Positions 16,398-24,264 of a stretch of 64,000 bases of DNA are shown piece after piece (position 1 is the first letter of the stretch; every line of letters starts with the position of its first letter). The stretch lies in contig NZ_NFLM01000007.1 in assembly GCF_002160915.1 (NCBI RefSeq), positions 1 to 64,000 on the forward strand. Reading direction: 5' to 3'. The notes under the pieces are model-generated. The model had not been told where the DNA came from and searched no databases. It saw nothing but the letters and a program-made list of their open reading frames with translations. Both the position numbers and the translations under genes were made by a program. The DNA comes from Faecalibacterium sp. An121 (lineage in GTDB: Bacteria > Bacillota > Clostridia > Oscillospirales > Ruminococcaceae).

Positions 16398-17879
16398 ATG
16401 AAAGCCACCGCCGGAGAGGTCTATACAGTCTACAACCAATATCTGAAACGCTACACCGCCTGCCAGGTGGCCTATATCGCGCCGCCGGACACGGTGAGCA
16501 AAGAATCTTGGGCGGTGGTCCTCTCTCTGGATTGGGTGGGCGACGCCCCTCTGACCGCGGAGGAACTGCCCCATCTCCGCCCGCTCTACAAGGACTTCAT
16601 GTACTGGTCCCGCGACCTCCACCTGCTGCGGGTGCCGTTGGAGGTCCCGCCTCAGTACACGCTTGTGGGCACACTGCCCCCCTTCACCGATGAGCCCTGC
16701 CGCTCCTACGGCGGCTGGAGTGACGGCTACGATGTGTACCTCCAGATCCGGTGGCAGGCCATCCCGGAGGAGCGGCGGCGGGCCTTCAAGGAGGCCATGG
16801 AGAGCGACGAGGTGACGGAGATCGGCGGTATCCCAGTGAAGGTCAGCAGCCACCGGATCATGGACTCGTATCCCCCCTTTGATTCGGCGCTGGAGCTGAA
16901 GGCGCTGCCCTGCCTCTCCGCCCTCATCTGTGAGCGGTGGCACCCGGATCTACTGGAGTTTCTGCGGGGGACCCCCTTCCTTGATGAACTGACCCTGCTG
17001 GACCACGGCCAGAGGACCCTGGACCTTCGGGGCACCAGCGTCAGAAAGCTGATGCTGGACATGACCGGGCTGCAGGAGCTGTGGCTGTGTGAGGGAACGG
17101 AGCAGCTCCTGTTCCAGAACAAGGGGCCGGACGCCTGTGCAATCCATGCCCCCGAAGATGGCAGCGGTTTGAACCTCCAATTTATCGGGGAATACCGCCC
17201 GCACACGGAACTGCCGAACCTACGAGGGCTGCATGGCATCGAGCTGAAGGACTTTGATCTGACCGGGCTGGCTGCGGTCCATCCCCATCTGAAGGAGCTG
17301 CGGCTCTGGGGTGCGCCGGGAAACTTGGGGAACTTCTCCGCCGTGGGAGGGTTCCGGGAATTGACGAACCTCTCCACCTATGATCTGTTCGGTTTTGGGG
17401 CGGATGACATCCCCACCCCGGAGCAGATGCCAAACCTCAGATGGTTCTGGATGACCAGCCTGCCGGAGGATGCGGCAAAGGCGGCTAAACGGCTCTGGAA
17501 AGGCAGGCCGGGCATGGACCTGCGGATCACCAAGCCCCGGAAACCGGAGTGGCTGGCGCAAAATTTGGACAATCCCTTCCGGGGCTGGGACGGCGCGGAG
17601 CATATCCCCGCTACTGCCGCAAAAAAGGCGGCCAATCAATACCGCAAGACCCGTGCCCTGCTGATGAAGCTGGCCGCGGAACCGGGCGGGGACGCCCAGG
17701 CCCAGGCGCTGGATGCGGTGGTGGCCTACACCCAGACCTTCAACCAGATGGGCTTCATTGAAACCGAGGAGCGGGATGAGATCTATCTGGCCCTGCGGGG
17801 TATCCTGGATGCCCTGCCGGGCGACACGCTCCAGAAAGATGCCCTGATTGAGAAGTTTGAGGAACTAAGAGATTTTTGA
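16398..17879 (+). CDS. Imm26-like N-terminus plus leucine-rich repeat protein
   Basis: GAGGAG precedes ATG 16398; 493 residues. Residues 1-95 resemble an Imm26-like domain (GEVYTVYNQYLKRYTACQV ... LRPLYKDFM). The centre has LRR-like strands (LPNLRGLHGIELKDFDLTG, HLKELRLWGAPGNL, FRELTNLSTYDL). The C-terminal 110 residues are helical. Close relatives are often database-labelled 'gliding motility protein' without evidence; an immunity role fits the neighbourhood better. Confidence 0.7.
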   Translation: MKATAGEVYTVYNQYLKRYTACQVAYIAPPDTVSKESWAVVLSLDWVGDAPLTAEELPHLRPLYKDFMYWSRDLHLLRVPLEVPPQYTLVGTLPPFTDEPCRSYGGWSDGYDVYLQIRWQAIPEERRRAFKEAMESDEVTEIGGIPVKVSSHRIMDSYPPFDSALELKALPCLSALICERWHPDLLEFLRGTPFLDELTLLDHGQRTLDLRGTSVRKLMLDMTGLQELWLCEGTEQLLFQNKGPDACAIHAPEDGSGLNLQFIGEYRPHTELPNLRGLHGIELKDFDLTGLAAVHPHLKELRLWGAPGNLGNFSAVGGFRELTNLSTYDLFGFGADDIPTPEQMPNLRWFWMTSLPEDAAKAAKRLWKGRPGMDLRITKPRKPEWLAQNLDNPFRGWDGAEHIPATAAKKAANQYRKTRALLMKLAAEPGGDAQAQALDAVVAYTQTFNQMGFIETEERDEIYLALRGILDALPGDTLQKDALIEKFEELRDF

Positions 17880-17891
17880 GGAGGGGCGAGG

Positions 17892-18161
17892 ATGGACCAG
17901 ACAGTAGTTTACAATGGCCAAGTTCTTACTCTGACGCGGTTTTGGGCGACGGGAGAGCCTTGCCTGTGGATCACCGATCCTCAGCAGATCGGGATGCCTA
18001 AAATGGAATTTGTGGGAGGCCACCCGGACGAATACTGCATTTTCCTGAAAAATCTGACTGAAGCAGAGCTGGCACAGATCACATCCCTGGACGGCACTCC
18101 ACTGGATATAAAAGAAGAACGAAACGACATGGAACGAGGTGAACACCATGGAATCAATTAG
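17892..18161 (+). CDS. Uncharacterised 89-aa protein
   Basis: GAGGAGGGG precedes ATG 17892. The protein has VYNGQVLTLTRFWATGEP and FVGGHPDEYCIFLKNL and ends with an acidic/basic tail (KEERNDMERGEHHG). It overlaps the next gene by 14 bases. No family was recognised. Confidence 0.65.
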   Translation: MDQTVVYNGQVLTLTRFWATGEPCLWITDPQQIGMPKMEFVGGHPDEYCIFLKNLTEAELAQITSLDGTPLDIKEERNDMERGEHHGIN

Positions 18162-18885
18162 AAACCCGCTTCCCAAGCCGCCAAAATACATAGATGTGGA
18201 CTATATGACTTTGCCTGACATCGACACCAACCCGCTGTTCTATGATGAGGACGCGCAGGAGATCCTGCTCTATTGGACGGACGGAGAAAAGGTCTTCTGG
18301 GGTTTTTCCCCGGTGTCCAGGGATGTAGAGCATTTTGTCTGGTTCAATCGGCTCTTTGCCAAGGATAGCAAACACTGTTTTCTCCAGGGCAAAAAGCTTC
18401 GGAATGTGGATCACGCCTCGTTCACGGCACTCAACAACTGCTACGCCAGGGATTGTAAAAGTGTCTGGACCACCGGCGGCCGGTTTGAGCCGGAGGATAT
18501 CCGCTCTTTCGTTGTCTGTGATGATGGAGTCAAACTGACGAAGATTAAAGAGATCCGGACCATGTCCGATGGGACACAGCGCCCCATCCGGCTGCGGATT
18601 CCCTACGGATATGCCAAGGACAGCAGGGCCGTGTACTATGAAAACTTTGCCGGCAAGATCAAGATTTTGAAAAAGGCGGATCCCGCCACCTTCGTCTCCA
18701 ACAACGACGGCTATTTCGCATGGGACGCCAAGTCCATCTTCTGGGGCGGTTATCTGCTGCCGAAGGCCGATCTGCAATCCTGGCGGATCGTGAATGCGGA
18801 AAAGGATCTCTCAAGGGATGACGAGCACTTCTATTTCCAGAATAAACGGGTCACAGAAGAAGAATGGAACCAGAAACTGCTCTGA
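18148..18885 (+). CDS. DKNYY family protein, second copy
   Basis: ATG 18148 lies inside the end of the previous gene; 245 residues. Repeats of the type FAKDSKHCFLQGKKL, YAKDSRAVYYENFAGKIK and AWDAKSIFWGGYLL place it with the DKNYY gene at 13325, though the two are not close copies. Both end with a short 'YF.N..I.EE.W' segment. Confidence 0.8.
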   Translation: MESIRNPLPKPPKYIDVDYMTLPDIDTNPLFYDEDAQEILLYWTDGEKVFWGFSPVSRDVEHFVWFNRLFAKDSKHCFLQGKKLRNVDHASFTALNNCYARDCKSVWTTGGRFEPEDIRSFVVCDDGVKLTKIKEIRTMSDGTQRPIRLRIPYGYAKDSRAVYYENFAGKIKILKKADPATFVSNNDGYFAWDAKSIFWGGYLLPKADLQSWRIVNAEKDLSRDDEHFYFQNKRVTEEEWNQKLL

Positions 18886-18904
18886 CGAGAAAGGACGTCC
18901 CCTT

Positions 18905-19384
18905 ATGGCACTGCAAGACAAGAACATCATGCCTCCCCCCTGGCTGGCCTTCCCGGAGATCGAGCGATACTCCATCGGCTGGCGCATGGGCTATGGGGAG
19001 GATTACATAGACCGGTTCGGCCATTGGTTGGACACCCTCATCCCGGGGGAGCGGGCGGAATACCGCGCCCTCTTTCCCGAGCCGGTGAGCTGGAAGGGGT
19101 GGTGGGATGACGAGGACAGCAGCGAGGTGCTGGTACACGGTGACTTCCTGGTGGAGGCGTGGCAGCCGGAGGGCAGGCCCAAGTACACCCGCCAGTGGCT
19201 CCAGCAGGAGTTTGCCGCCGGGCGGAAGCGGGAGCTGTGCCTGTTCTGGGGCCATCAGCTATCCGAGGACGGCCAGCTGACAAAAAGCTGTCTCAGCCAG
19301 TGGTGGATGGAGGACTTCTATACGATGGCTGACTCCTACCTCTGCATGGAGCAGTATATGATGGCGGGCAAAGCCTCCGCGTAG
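18905..19384 (+). CDS. Truncated NADAR-domain protein with N-terminal extension
   Basis: AAAGGA precedes ATG 18905; 159 residues. Residues 1-100 form an unrecognised domain (IGWRMGYGEDY, LFPEPVSWKGWW). From about 110 the sequence FWGHQLSEDGQLTKSCLSQWW...MEQYMMAGKA is the opening of a NADAR (YbiA-like) domain. That family includes ADP-ribose-removing antitoxins. The domain then stops at TAG after about 50 of the usual 140-150 residues, so the catalytic pocket is incomplete and the protein is probably a remnant. Confidence 0.7.
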   Translation: MALQDKNIMPPPWLAFPEIERYSIGWRMGYGEDYIDRFGHWLDTLIPGERAEYRALFPEPVSWKGWWDDEDSSEVLVHGDFLVEAWQPEGRPKYTRQWLQQEFAAGRKRELCLFWGHQLSEDGQLTKSCLSQWWMEDFYTMADSYLCMEQYMMAGKASA

Positions 19385-19399
19385 AAGGAGATTCTCTGT

Positions 19400-19543
19400 A
19401 TGCTGGCGGCGGACGGGATGCACCCGGAGAAGATTGCCCTCCTGCTACGGATGGAGGTGGAGACGGTGCGGGAGATCATGGCCGCCAAGCAAGCCCACAT
19501 TGAGAAATGCAGAAAGAAACTTGAACAGGCGGTGAAACCATGA
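19400..19543 (+). CDS. 47-aa helical microprotein
   Basis: AAGGAG (19385-19390) precedes ATG 19400, and the stop overlaps the next ATG (ATGA). The peptide (HPEKIALLLRMEVETV, then a Lys/Arg-rich helix) looks like a short helix-turn-helix plus a coiled segment. It has proper spacing and signals but no family. It may be a remnant of a regulator or transposase. Confidence 0.5.
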   Translation: MLAADGMHPEKIALLLRMEVETVREIMAAKQAHIEKCRKKLEQAVKP

Positions 19544-20256
19544 AAGACCTATGCCAATACGGAAATAGACGGGAGGATGAATGGGAAATCCTGCCCTGGA
19601 TACCCGATCCGCGCCCGCCCTTCAAAATTTGGGTCAATCCGGAGCAGATCGCGCCATTCTTCCTCATTCCCCACCACCCCTACGCCATCTCCCTTTTGCT
19701 GAAAATCAACGATGGATTCCGGACGGAAGAATTCCGTCGGCTGGGACTGACTGGAAGCAGCGGAGACTGGGAGCGGTTGGTCCGGGGCGTGATACGGGAG
19801 TTCGAGGAAAACAACAGCGGTGTGGGTCTGTTTCACTTCGACTCTGACGAAGATGTGTTCTGCGTGTATTCTCAATACATCGACGATTTGATGATGCTGG
19901 CCAAAATGATCCAAGCGGCCTGTGCCGATGAAAAAACGATGAGGACTTATCTGGGCGGAACCGAGTACATCAAGCTCGTTTGGGAGGACGCACCAGAGGG
20001 AGAGCCGACCATCATCCTCTATGAAGTGGATACCGAAAATGAGCGGCTGGCCATCCGCTCCATCGACATCTTTGCGGATGGCAGCACCCGCAACATCCCT
20101 GACCTCTATGATGGTGCCATCGAAATCACGCCGATCCCCACCGTGGAGGAATTGAACGTCCATGTCTGGGGCGAGGAGTTCCACGCCTGCGTAATAGAGA
20201 AAGCGGAATTTGAGTCCATCTGGGAGAGCCACACCTATGATGGAGCGTTAAAGTAG
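19540..20256 (+). CDS. Imm51-like plus DUF6881 fusion protein
   Basis: ATG 19540 overlaps the previous stop; 238 residues. The first 130 residues (FRTEEFRRLGLTGSSGDWERL, HFDSDEDVFCVYSQYID) resemble Imm51 with its GNGYDW-type motif changed to GSSGDW. From about 145, YIKLVWEDAPEGEPTIILYE ... PIPTVEELN to the end is the DUF6881 domain. Two immunity-type domains in one chain repeats the theme of this array. Confidence 0.75.
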   Translation: MKDLCQYGNRREDEWEILPWIPDPRPPFKIWVNPEQIAPFFLIPHHPYAISLLLKINDGFRTEEFRRLGLTGSSGDWERLVRGVIREFEENNSGVGLFHFDSDEDVFCVYSQYIDDLMMLAKMIQAACADEKTMRTYLGGTEYIKLVWEDAPEGEPTIILYEVDTENERLAIRSIDIFADGSTRNIPDLYDGAIEITPIPTVEELNVHVWGEEFHACVIEKAEFESIWESHTYDGALK

Positions 20257-20271
20257 CCAGGAGGAGACGCT

Positions 20272-21222
20272 ATGAACCAACCTATAAAAGCCAAAAATCT
20301 GCCGCTGTTCTCCATCATGGACCTGAACGAACTGCGCCGGGACACCCATCTGGAGGATGCTGTGTTTTCTGACTTCTCCGTGGGCTGGGATCAGAAGATT
20401 TATTTGTTATTCAAGCAGACGGCAGAATCCCAAGATAAAATTACCGCGAAGACCCCCGCTGACTACACAGTGGCGGAGTTAAAGATGGACTGGGCCGGGG
20501 GAGAAATTCTGGACATGGCGGTATTTCCGCTGGGGCGTCTCAAATTTCAACTTCATTACCTGCGGGCCATTGGTGAGAACTTTCTGCTGTTTCAGGCCCG
20601 GTGCGCCTACCGGGAAAACGGCCCCGAGCAAAACGCCTGGATCGTCAGCCGGGACGGAGCTGTGCTGTCCTGTTTCTGCCTGGGGGATGGCATTCAAGAC
20701 TGTGTGGTAAAAAAAGATGGCACCATCATTACCAGCTACTTTGACGAAGGTGTATTTGGTAATTACGGTTGGGATGAACCTCTGGGCGCTTGCGGCCTGA
20801 TTGCATGGACATCGGAGGGAACTCCACTCTGGAAGAATGAAAAGTATCCCATCTACGACTGCTACGCCATCAGCCTGGACGAAGAAGAAAACCTGTGGTT
20901 CTATTACTACAATGAATTCCGGCTGGTGCGGACGAATTTCAAAGAGGACGCTGTGTTTGAACTGCCGATCGAGGGAAGCGGAGCTTTTTCTGTCGCCCCG
21001 TCTGGTGATACCTTTCTGTTCGAGGGCGGGTACCAGAAGCACGGCAAATTCTACTTCCTGACCGCCCGGGGCGGCCGCCTCGGGCAGAAGCAGAAGGCCG
21101 TTCCCACCTGCGACGGAAAGAAGGTTTCTGTGGAGCGGTGCAGCCTGCTTCGCAGCCGGATGCTGTTCCTCGGAAAAAACGGCGTACTCTATGGAGGCAT
21201 TTGGGGGAGCGATGGCCTATGA
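20272..21222 (+). CDS. Uncharacterised beta-propeller-like protein
   Basis: AGGAGA precedes ATG 20272; 316 residues. The sequence is a run of beta-strand-like units with W/Y and D-G turns (IYLLFKQT, NAWIVSRDGAVLSCF, WFYYYNEFRLVRTN, FLFLGKNGVLYGGI), as in propeller proteins. No motif points to an enzyme. The stop overlaps the start of the next, broken gene (ATGA). Confidence 0.65.
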   Translation: MNQPIKAKNLPLFSIMDLNELRRDTHLEDAVFSDFSVGWDQKIYLLFKQTAESQDKITAKTPADYTVAELKMDWAGGEILDMAVFPLGRLKFQLHYLRAIGENFLLFQARCAYRENGPEQNAWIVSRDGAVLSCFCLGDGIQDCVVKKDGTIITSYFDEGVFGNYGWDEPLGACGLIAWTSEGTPLWKNEKYPIYDCYAISLDEEENLWFYYYNEFRLVRTNFKEDAVFELPIEGSGAFSVAPSGDTFLFEGGYQKHGKFYFLTARGGRLGQKQKAVPTCDGKKVSVERCSLLRSRMLFLGKNGVLYGGIWGSDGL

Positions 21223-21629
21223 AACAGGCAGATATTTATACCGAGGCTCTGGTCTGTCTGCGCACCATTCTTCAGACGGACCACCCGGAATTCCAAAACT
21301 GGATCGACTAGCTGGAGCGGGACATTCAGGACTGGACCCAGCGGCGGGAGGTTGGCCATCACCTCCGGGCCTACGGAGGCATGGGTTCGTTCAACGACCT
21401 GCCCAATATGCGGGGAAATCACGACTACATCTTTGAGTTCCTCAAGTCCGTGTGCTATGCCTTCGGCCACCTCTACGGCAAGCGTGAGGGTGTTTCTCCA
21501 GAGGCCCTGATGGAAGAATGCGCCCGCGACACAGAGCAGGCGTCCTACCACCCGCGCAAGGAGCTGAACCGAGCCATTGCCCGCCATTTGAGGCAGGGCA
21601 ATCTACAGGAGAACCTGGATAGGTTGTGA
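21219..21629 (+). pseudogene. DUF6966-like gene with an in-frame TAG
   Basis: ATG 21219 overlaps the previous stop. The frame reads MKQADIYTEALVCLRTILQT and goes on to FQNWID, then hits TAG at 21309-21311. The same frame continues without another stop for 106 codons to 21629 (YGGMGSFNDLP, ASYHPRKELNRAI, ENLDRL), which is clearly the rest of one protein of about 136 residues with a DUF6966-like core. A single sense-to-amber change explains it. The rest of the frame is intact, so the loss is recent or the stop is read through at some level. Confidence 0.8.
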
Positions 21630-21638
21630 GGTGAGCAC

Positions 21639-22304
21639 ATGGCAAAGGGCATCCGTGAACGCCTGCTGGAGCAGGCAATCAAGTTTCATCAATGGCAGGA
21701 AGCCACTTATCCCGGCAAAACCAGCGAGGAACTCGGCGGTGAGTGGGAAGTCGATTATCCATACTGGAATGATACTTACAGTGCCTTCTGCCAGGTGTTG
21801 ACCCAAATGGATGCAGAAACGGCAGACAGCGTCCTGCTGGATGAGATGGTCTATCTGATCGCCAGGGACAACGAAGCGGAGGGGTTTATACAGGAGACCA
21901 CTTCCCATCCCCAATGGTTCGAGTGCCTCTGCCGCAGGGCCGCAGCCTCCAATGAAAGTGAGGCCAAGTGGCAGTTTGCCGCTTATCTGCCAGAATGTCC
22001 ATGCAGCCAGGAAGTCAAAGACATGATCCTGGACTTCGCAAAGGACCCCAATGAATATGTGAGCCGGCGGGCGCTTTTGGCGATGCCCGCTCTGCGTCCT
22101 GACTGTGTGGAACAGTTCGCTCCGCTGTTCTGGGAGCGGAACTGTTATTCCCTCGAATTACAGGAATACCAGCGGATCGCGGTTCTGGTCTCGCTGGACG
22201 CCATCCATTCCGGCCTGCTTCCACAATACTTGGAGCAGGCCAAGCAGGATGGCCGGCGCTATCTGCTGGAACACGCAGAAAGGATCGAAGGAGGACTACT
22301 GTGA
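21639..22304 (+). CDS. Uncharacterised helical-repeat protein
   Basis: GAGGTGAG precedes ATG 21639; 221 residues. Helix pairs such as CSQEVKDMILDFAKDPNEYV followed by RRALLAMPALRP suggest short HEAT-like repeats. The stop overlaps a GTG start (GTGA) that has a perfect AAGGAGG ahead of it. Confidence 0.7.
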   Translation: MAKGIRERLLEQAIKFHQWQEATYPGKTSEELGGEWEVDYPYWNDTYSAFCQVLTQMDAETADSVLLDEMVYLIARDNEAEGFIQETTSHPQWFECLCRRAAASNESEAKWQFAAYLPECPCSQEVKDMILDFAKDPNEYVSRRALLAMPALRPDCVEQFAPLFWERNCYSLELQEYQRIAVLVSLDAIHSGLLPQYLEQAKQDGRRYLLEHAERIEGGLL

Positions 22305-22360
22305 ACGAAAATTTATTCCGCTTTAAGAAAGAAAAAGGTATTTGGAGAACGACAAAATAA
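22301..22360 (+). pseudogene. 5' stump of a lost gene (19 codons)
   Basis: GTG 22301 has a perfect AAGGAGG (22288-22294) and overlaps the previous stop, exactly as real starts in this array do, but the frame ends at TAA 22358-22360 as the base composition turns AT-rich. It looks like the beginning of a gene whose body was replaced by the AT-rich segment that carries the next gene. Confidence 0.5.
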
Positions 22361-22387
22361 AATTTGAGATGGAGATTAAGAGCTAAT

Positions 22388-22798
22388 ATGACAGATATTC
22401 ACGACTTAGTGCCAAAAAATAAATTTGATAGCTCAAATATAGAGAGGCTAAAACACCTTACTGACAATGAGATTGAGCCGATATTACCCTCTCTTTTGGA
22501 GTGGATACAGGACTGTAATTGGCCTGTTGCTGGTGATATTTTGCCGGTGCTCGCTTTACACCAATCAGCCCTTGTCCCTTTAATTCATAGAGTTTTAAGT
22601 CCACATGAAAAAGACGACATATGGAAGTATTGGATTATCACCTGTCTGGCACCTCTTTTTTCCGATGAGAGCATAAATTGTATTCTCTCAGATATACAGA
22701 GGATTGCAAAAAGTCCTACACAGGGCGAATTAAGAGAAGAAGTACATGAAGCCGCTGTCATCTTCTTGCAGAACAGACTATCAAAAACAGGTCGATAA
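22388..22798 (+). CDS. DUF5071 family protein, AT-rich insert
   Basis: 136 residues starting MTDIHDLVPKNKFDSSNIERL, with PSLLEWIQDCNWPVAGDILPVL and a WKYWIITCLAPLF helix, the DUF5071 signature. The gene and its flanks (about 22310-22800) are visibly AT-rich against GC-rich neighbours, and its ribosome site is weak. It was probably acquired later than the rest of the array. Confidence 0.8.
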   Translation: MTDIHDLVPKNKFDSSNIERLKHLTDNEIEPILPSLLEWIQDCNWPVAGDILPVLALHQSALVPLIHRVLSPHEKDDIWKYWIITCLAPLFSDESINCILSDIQRIAKSPTQGELREEVHEAAVIFLQNRLSKTGR

Positions 22799-23024
22799 CT
22801 TCCCATTTATCGGGGAGATAGCAAAGCCAACCGAGCCAGCAACGGTCAAGATGAACTGCACATTTCATAAGCCGCCGCTGACAGCCTCGACTGTCTTTGC
22901 TGATAGGCAATCAAGCCGGTCTTTCGGCAGATGGCAGATATCAAAAAGGAAAATCTGGACACCCGGCTGTGGGGCCGGTGTGGAACCTACTATTTACAGA
23001 AAAAAGACTGAAGGAGGCGTCGAT

Positions 23025-23873
23025 ATGGATGTCATCAAACTGCCTAAAAAATTCCGCATGGTCTGCTATGAGATCATGGACGGCAAGGACGGGGCCCTGG
23101 ACACCCTGGAGACCTTTGCCGACAAATATCCCCATCAGGTGGCGGCGGTGAAGGCGGAGGCGGCCTATTTTGAGCTGGGCTATGAACATGCGCTGGATCT
23201 GGATCTCACCGTCCTCCCCTGGCTGGAGGAGTGGTATTACAGCAATGTGAGCGATGAACACATGACTGCTATGACGGTGGCCGCCATCCAGCTCCACCGG
23301 GAGCAGGAGATGATCGATGCGCTGACAAAGGAACAGGCGCGCATCCGGGCGGAGAACGGCCGGCCCCAGCGGGACCGCTTCTGCGATATCCTGATGGACT
23401 GCCTCCGGCGGGGCGTCATGCCCTTCTCGGACAACGACCGGAACTACCCCTACCGTGATCCGGAGGAGCCCCAGACGAAGGAGCAGCTTTGGGCAAAGCT
23501 GGCGGAGCAGAACAAGAAGCTCTCCCCGGACGATCCCGACGCCAAACGGAAGCTCTACAACCACTGCTGTATGTTCGGCACTGCCAAGGATGCGGTGGAG
23601 CTGTTCGAGGAGATTCAGGGCGTGCCCATGGCTGACTCCTCCTATCGGGACGCAATCGCCCGCTATCTCTATTTAGGCGAACGGGAGAAGGCGCTCCAGA
23701 CAGCGGAGCGGTTGGCAACATCGCGGCTGTGGGCGGTGGCCGGGCCGACCCAGGTGCGCCCCATGTCCTTCTTTGAGGACCCGAACCTGCGGGAGTTTTT
23801 GCTGGAACCGGAATCCCTCCGGCGCATCCGGGAAGCTGCCTTTATTGATGACGGGAGTTTGATCCGAAAGTAA
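23025..23873 (+). CDS. TPR-like protein of unknown function
   Basis: AAGGAGG (23011-23017) sets ATG 23025; 282 residues, with helical pairs (LDTLETFADKYPHQVAAVKA, then AKDAVELFEEI, REKALQTAERLAT). The 226 bases before it hold only a short open stretch ending DTRLWGRCGTYYLQKKD that may be the tail of a destroyed gene; no complete gene was seen there. Confidence 0.7.
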   Translation: MDVIKLPKKFRMVCYEIMDGKDGALDTLETFADKYPHQVAAVKAEAAYFELGYEHALDLDLTVLPWLEEWYYSNVSDEHMTAMTVAAIQLHREQEMIDALTKEQARIRAENGRPQRDRFCDILMDCLRRGVMPFSDNDRNYPYRDPEEPQTKEQLWAKLAEQNKKLSPDDPDAKRKLYNHCCMFGTAKDAVELFEEIQGVPMADSSYRDAIARYLYLGEREKALQTAERLATSRLWAVAGPTQVRPMSFFEDPNLREFLLEPESLRRIREAAFIDDGSLIRK

Positions 23874-23898
23874 ATTGATTGGGAATGGAGGATCTGCC

Positions 23899-24249
23899 AT
23901 GAGCAAGGAACTGGAACTGTATAAAGCATTTATTGACGGCCTTGTGGATCGGAAGAACAGCATAACGGCCCGGTGGGTCAAGGGGGATGGCTTTCCCAGG
24001 ACGGAGGACAACAAGGCGAAAAATGAATTTCTCGCCGCACTGACACCGGAGCAGAAAGGTGTGCTGGCTGAGATGCTTCAGGACGAACATGTTGCGGGTA
24101 TTCACGATACCCTTGCATATATCAATGAGATGATGGATCTGGATGGGCTGGAGCTGCGTCAGGACGAGGTATCCCTTCCCAACGACTATTTTGAGAGCCT
24201 GCACTATGACTTCATCAGCCGTTGTGACGGCGATGAATGGCCGGAATAA
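23899..24249 (+). CDS. DUF6547-like protein
   Basis: GGAGGA (23887-23892) precedes ATG 23899; 116 residues. ELYKAFIDGLVDRKNSITAR, LTPEQKGVLAEML and GIHDTLAYINEMMD fit the DUF6547 pattern as I remember it. Helical, cytoplasmic, no catalytic motif. Confidence 0.65.
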   Translation: MSKELELYKAFIDGLVDRKNSITARWVKGDGFPRTEDNKAKNEFLAALTPEQKGVLAEMLQDEHVAGIHDTLAYINEMMDLDGLELRQDEVSLPNDYFESLHYDFISRCDGDEWPE

Positions 24250-24264
24250 AAGGAGGCGTGACGG

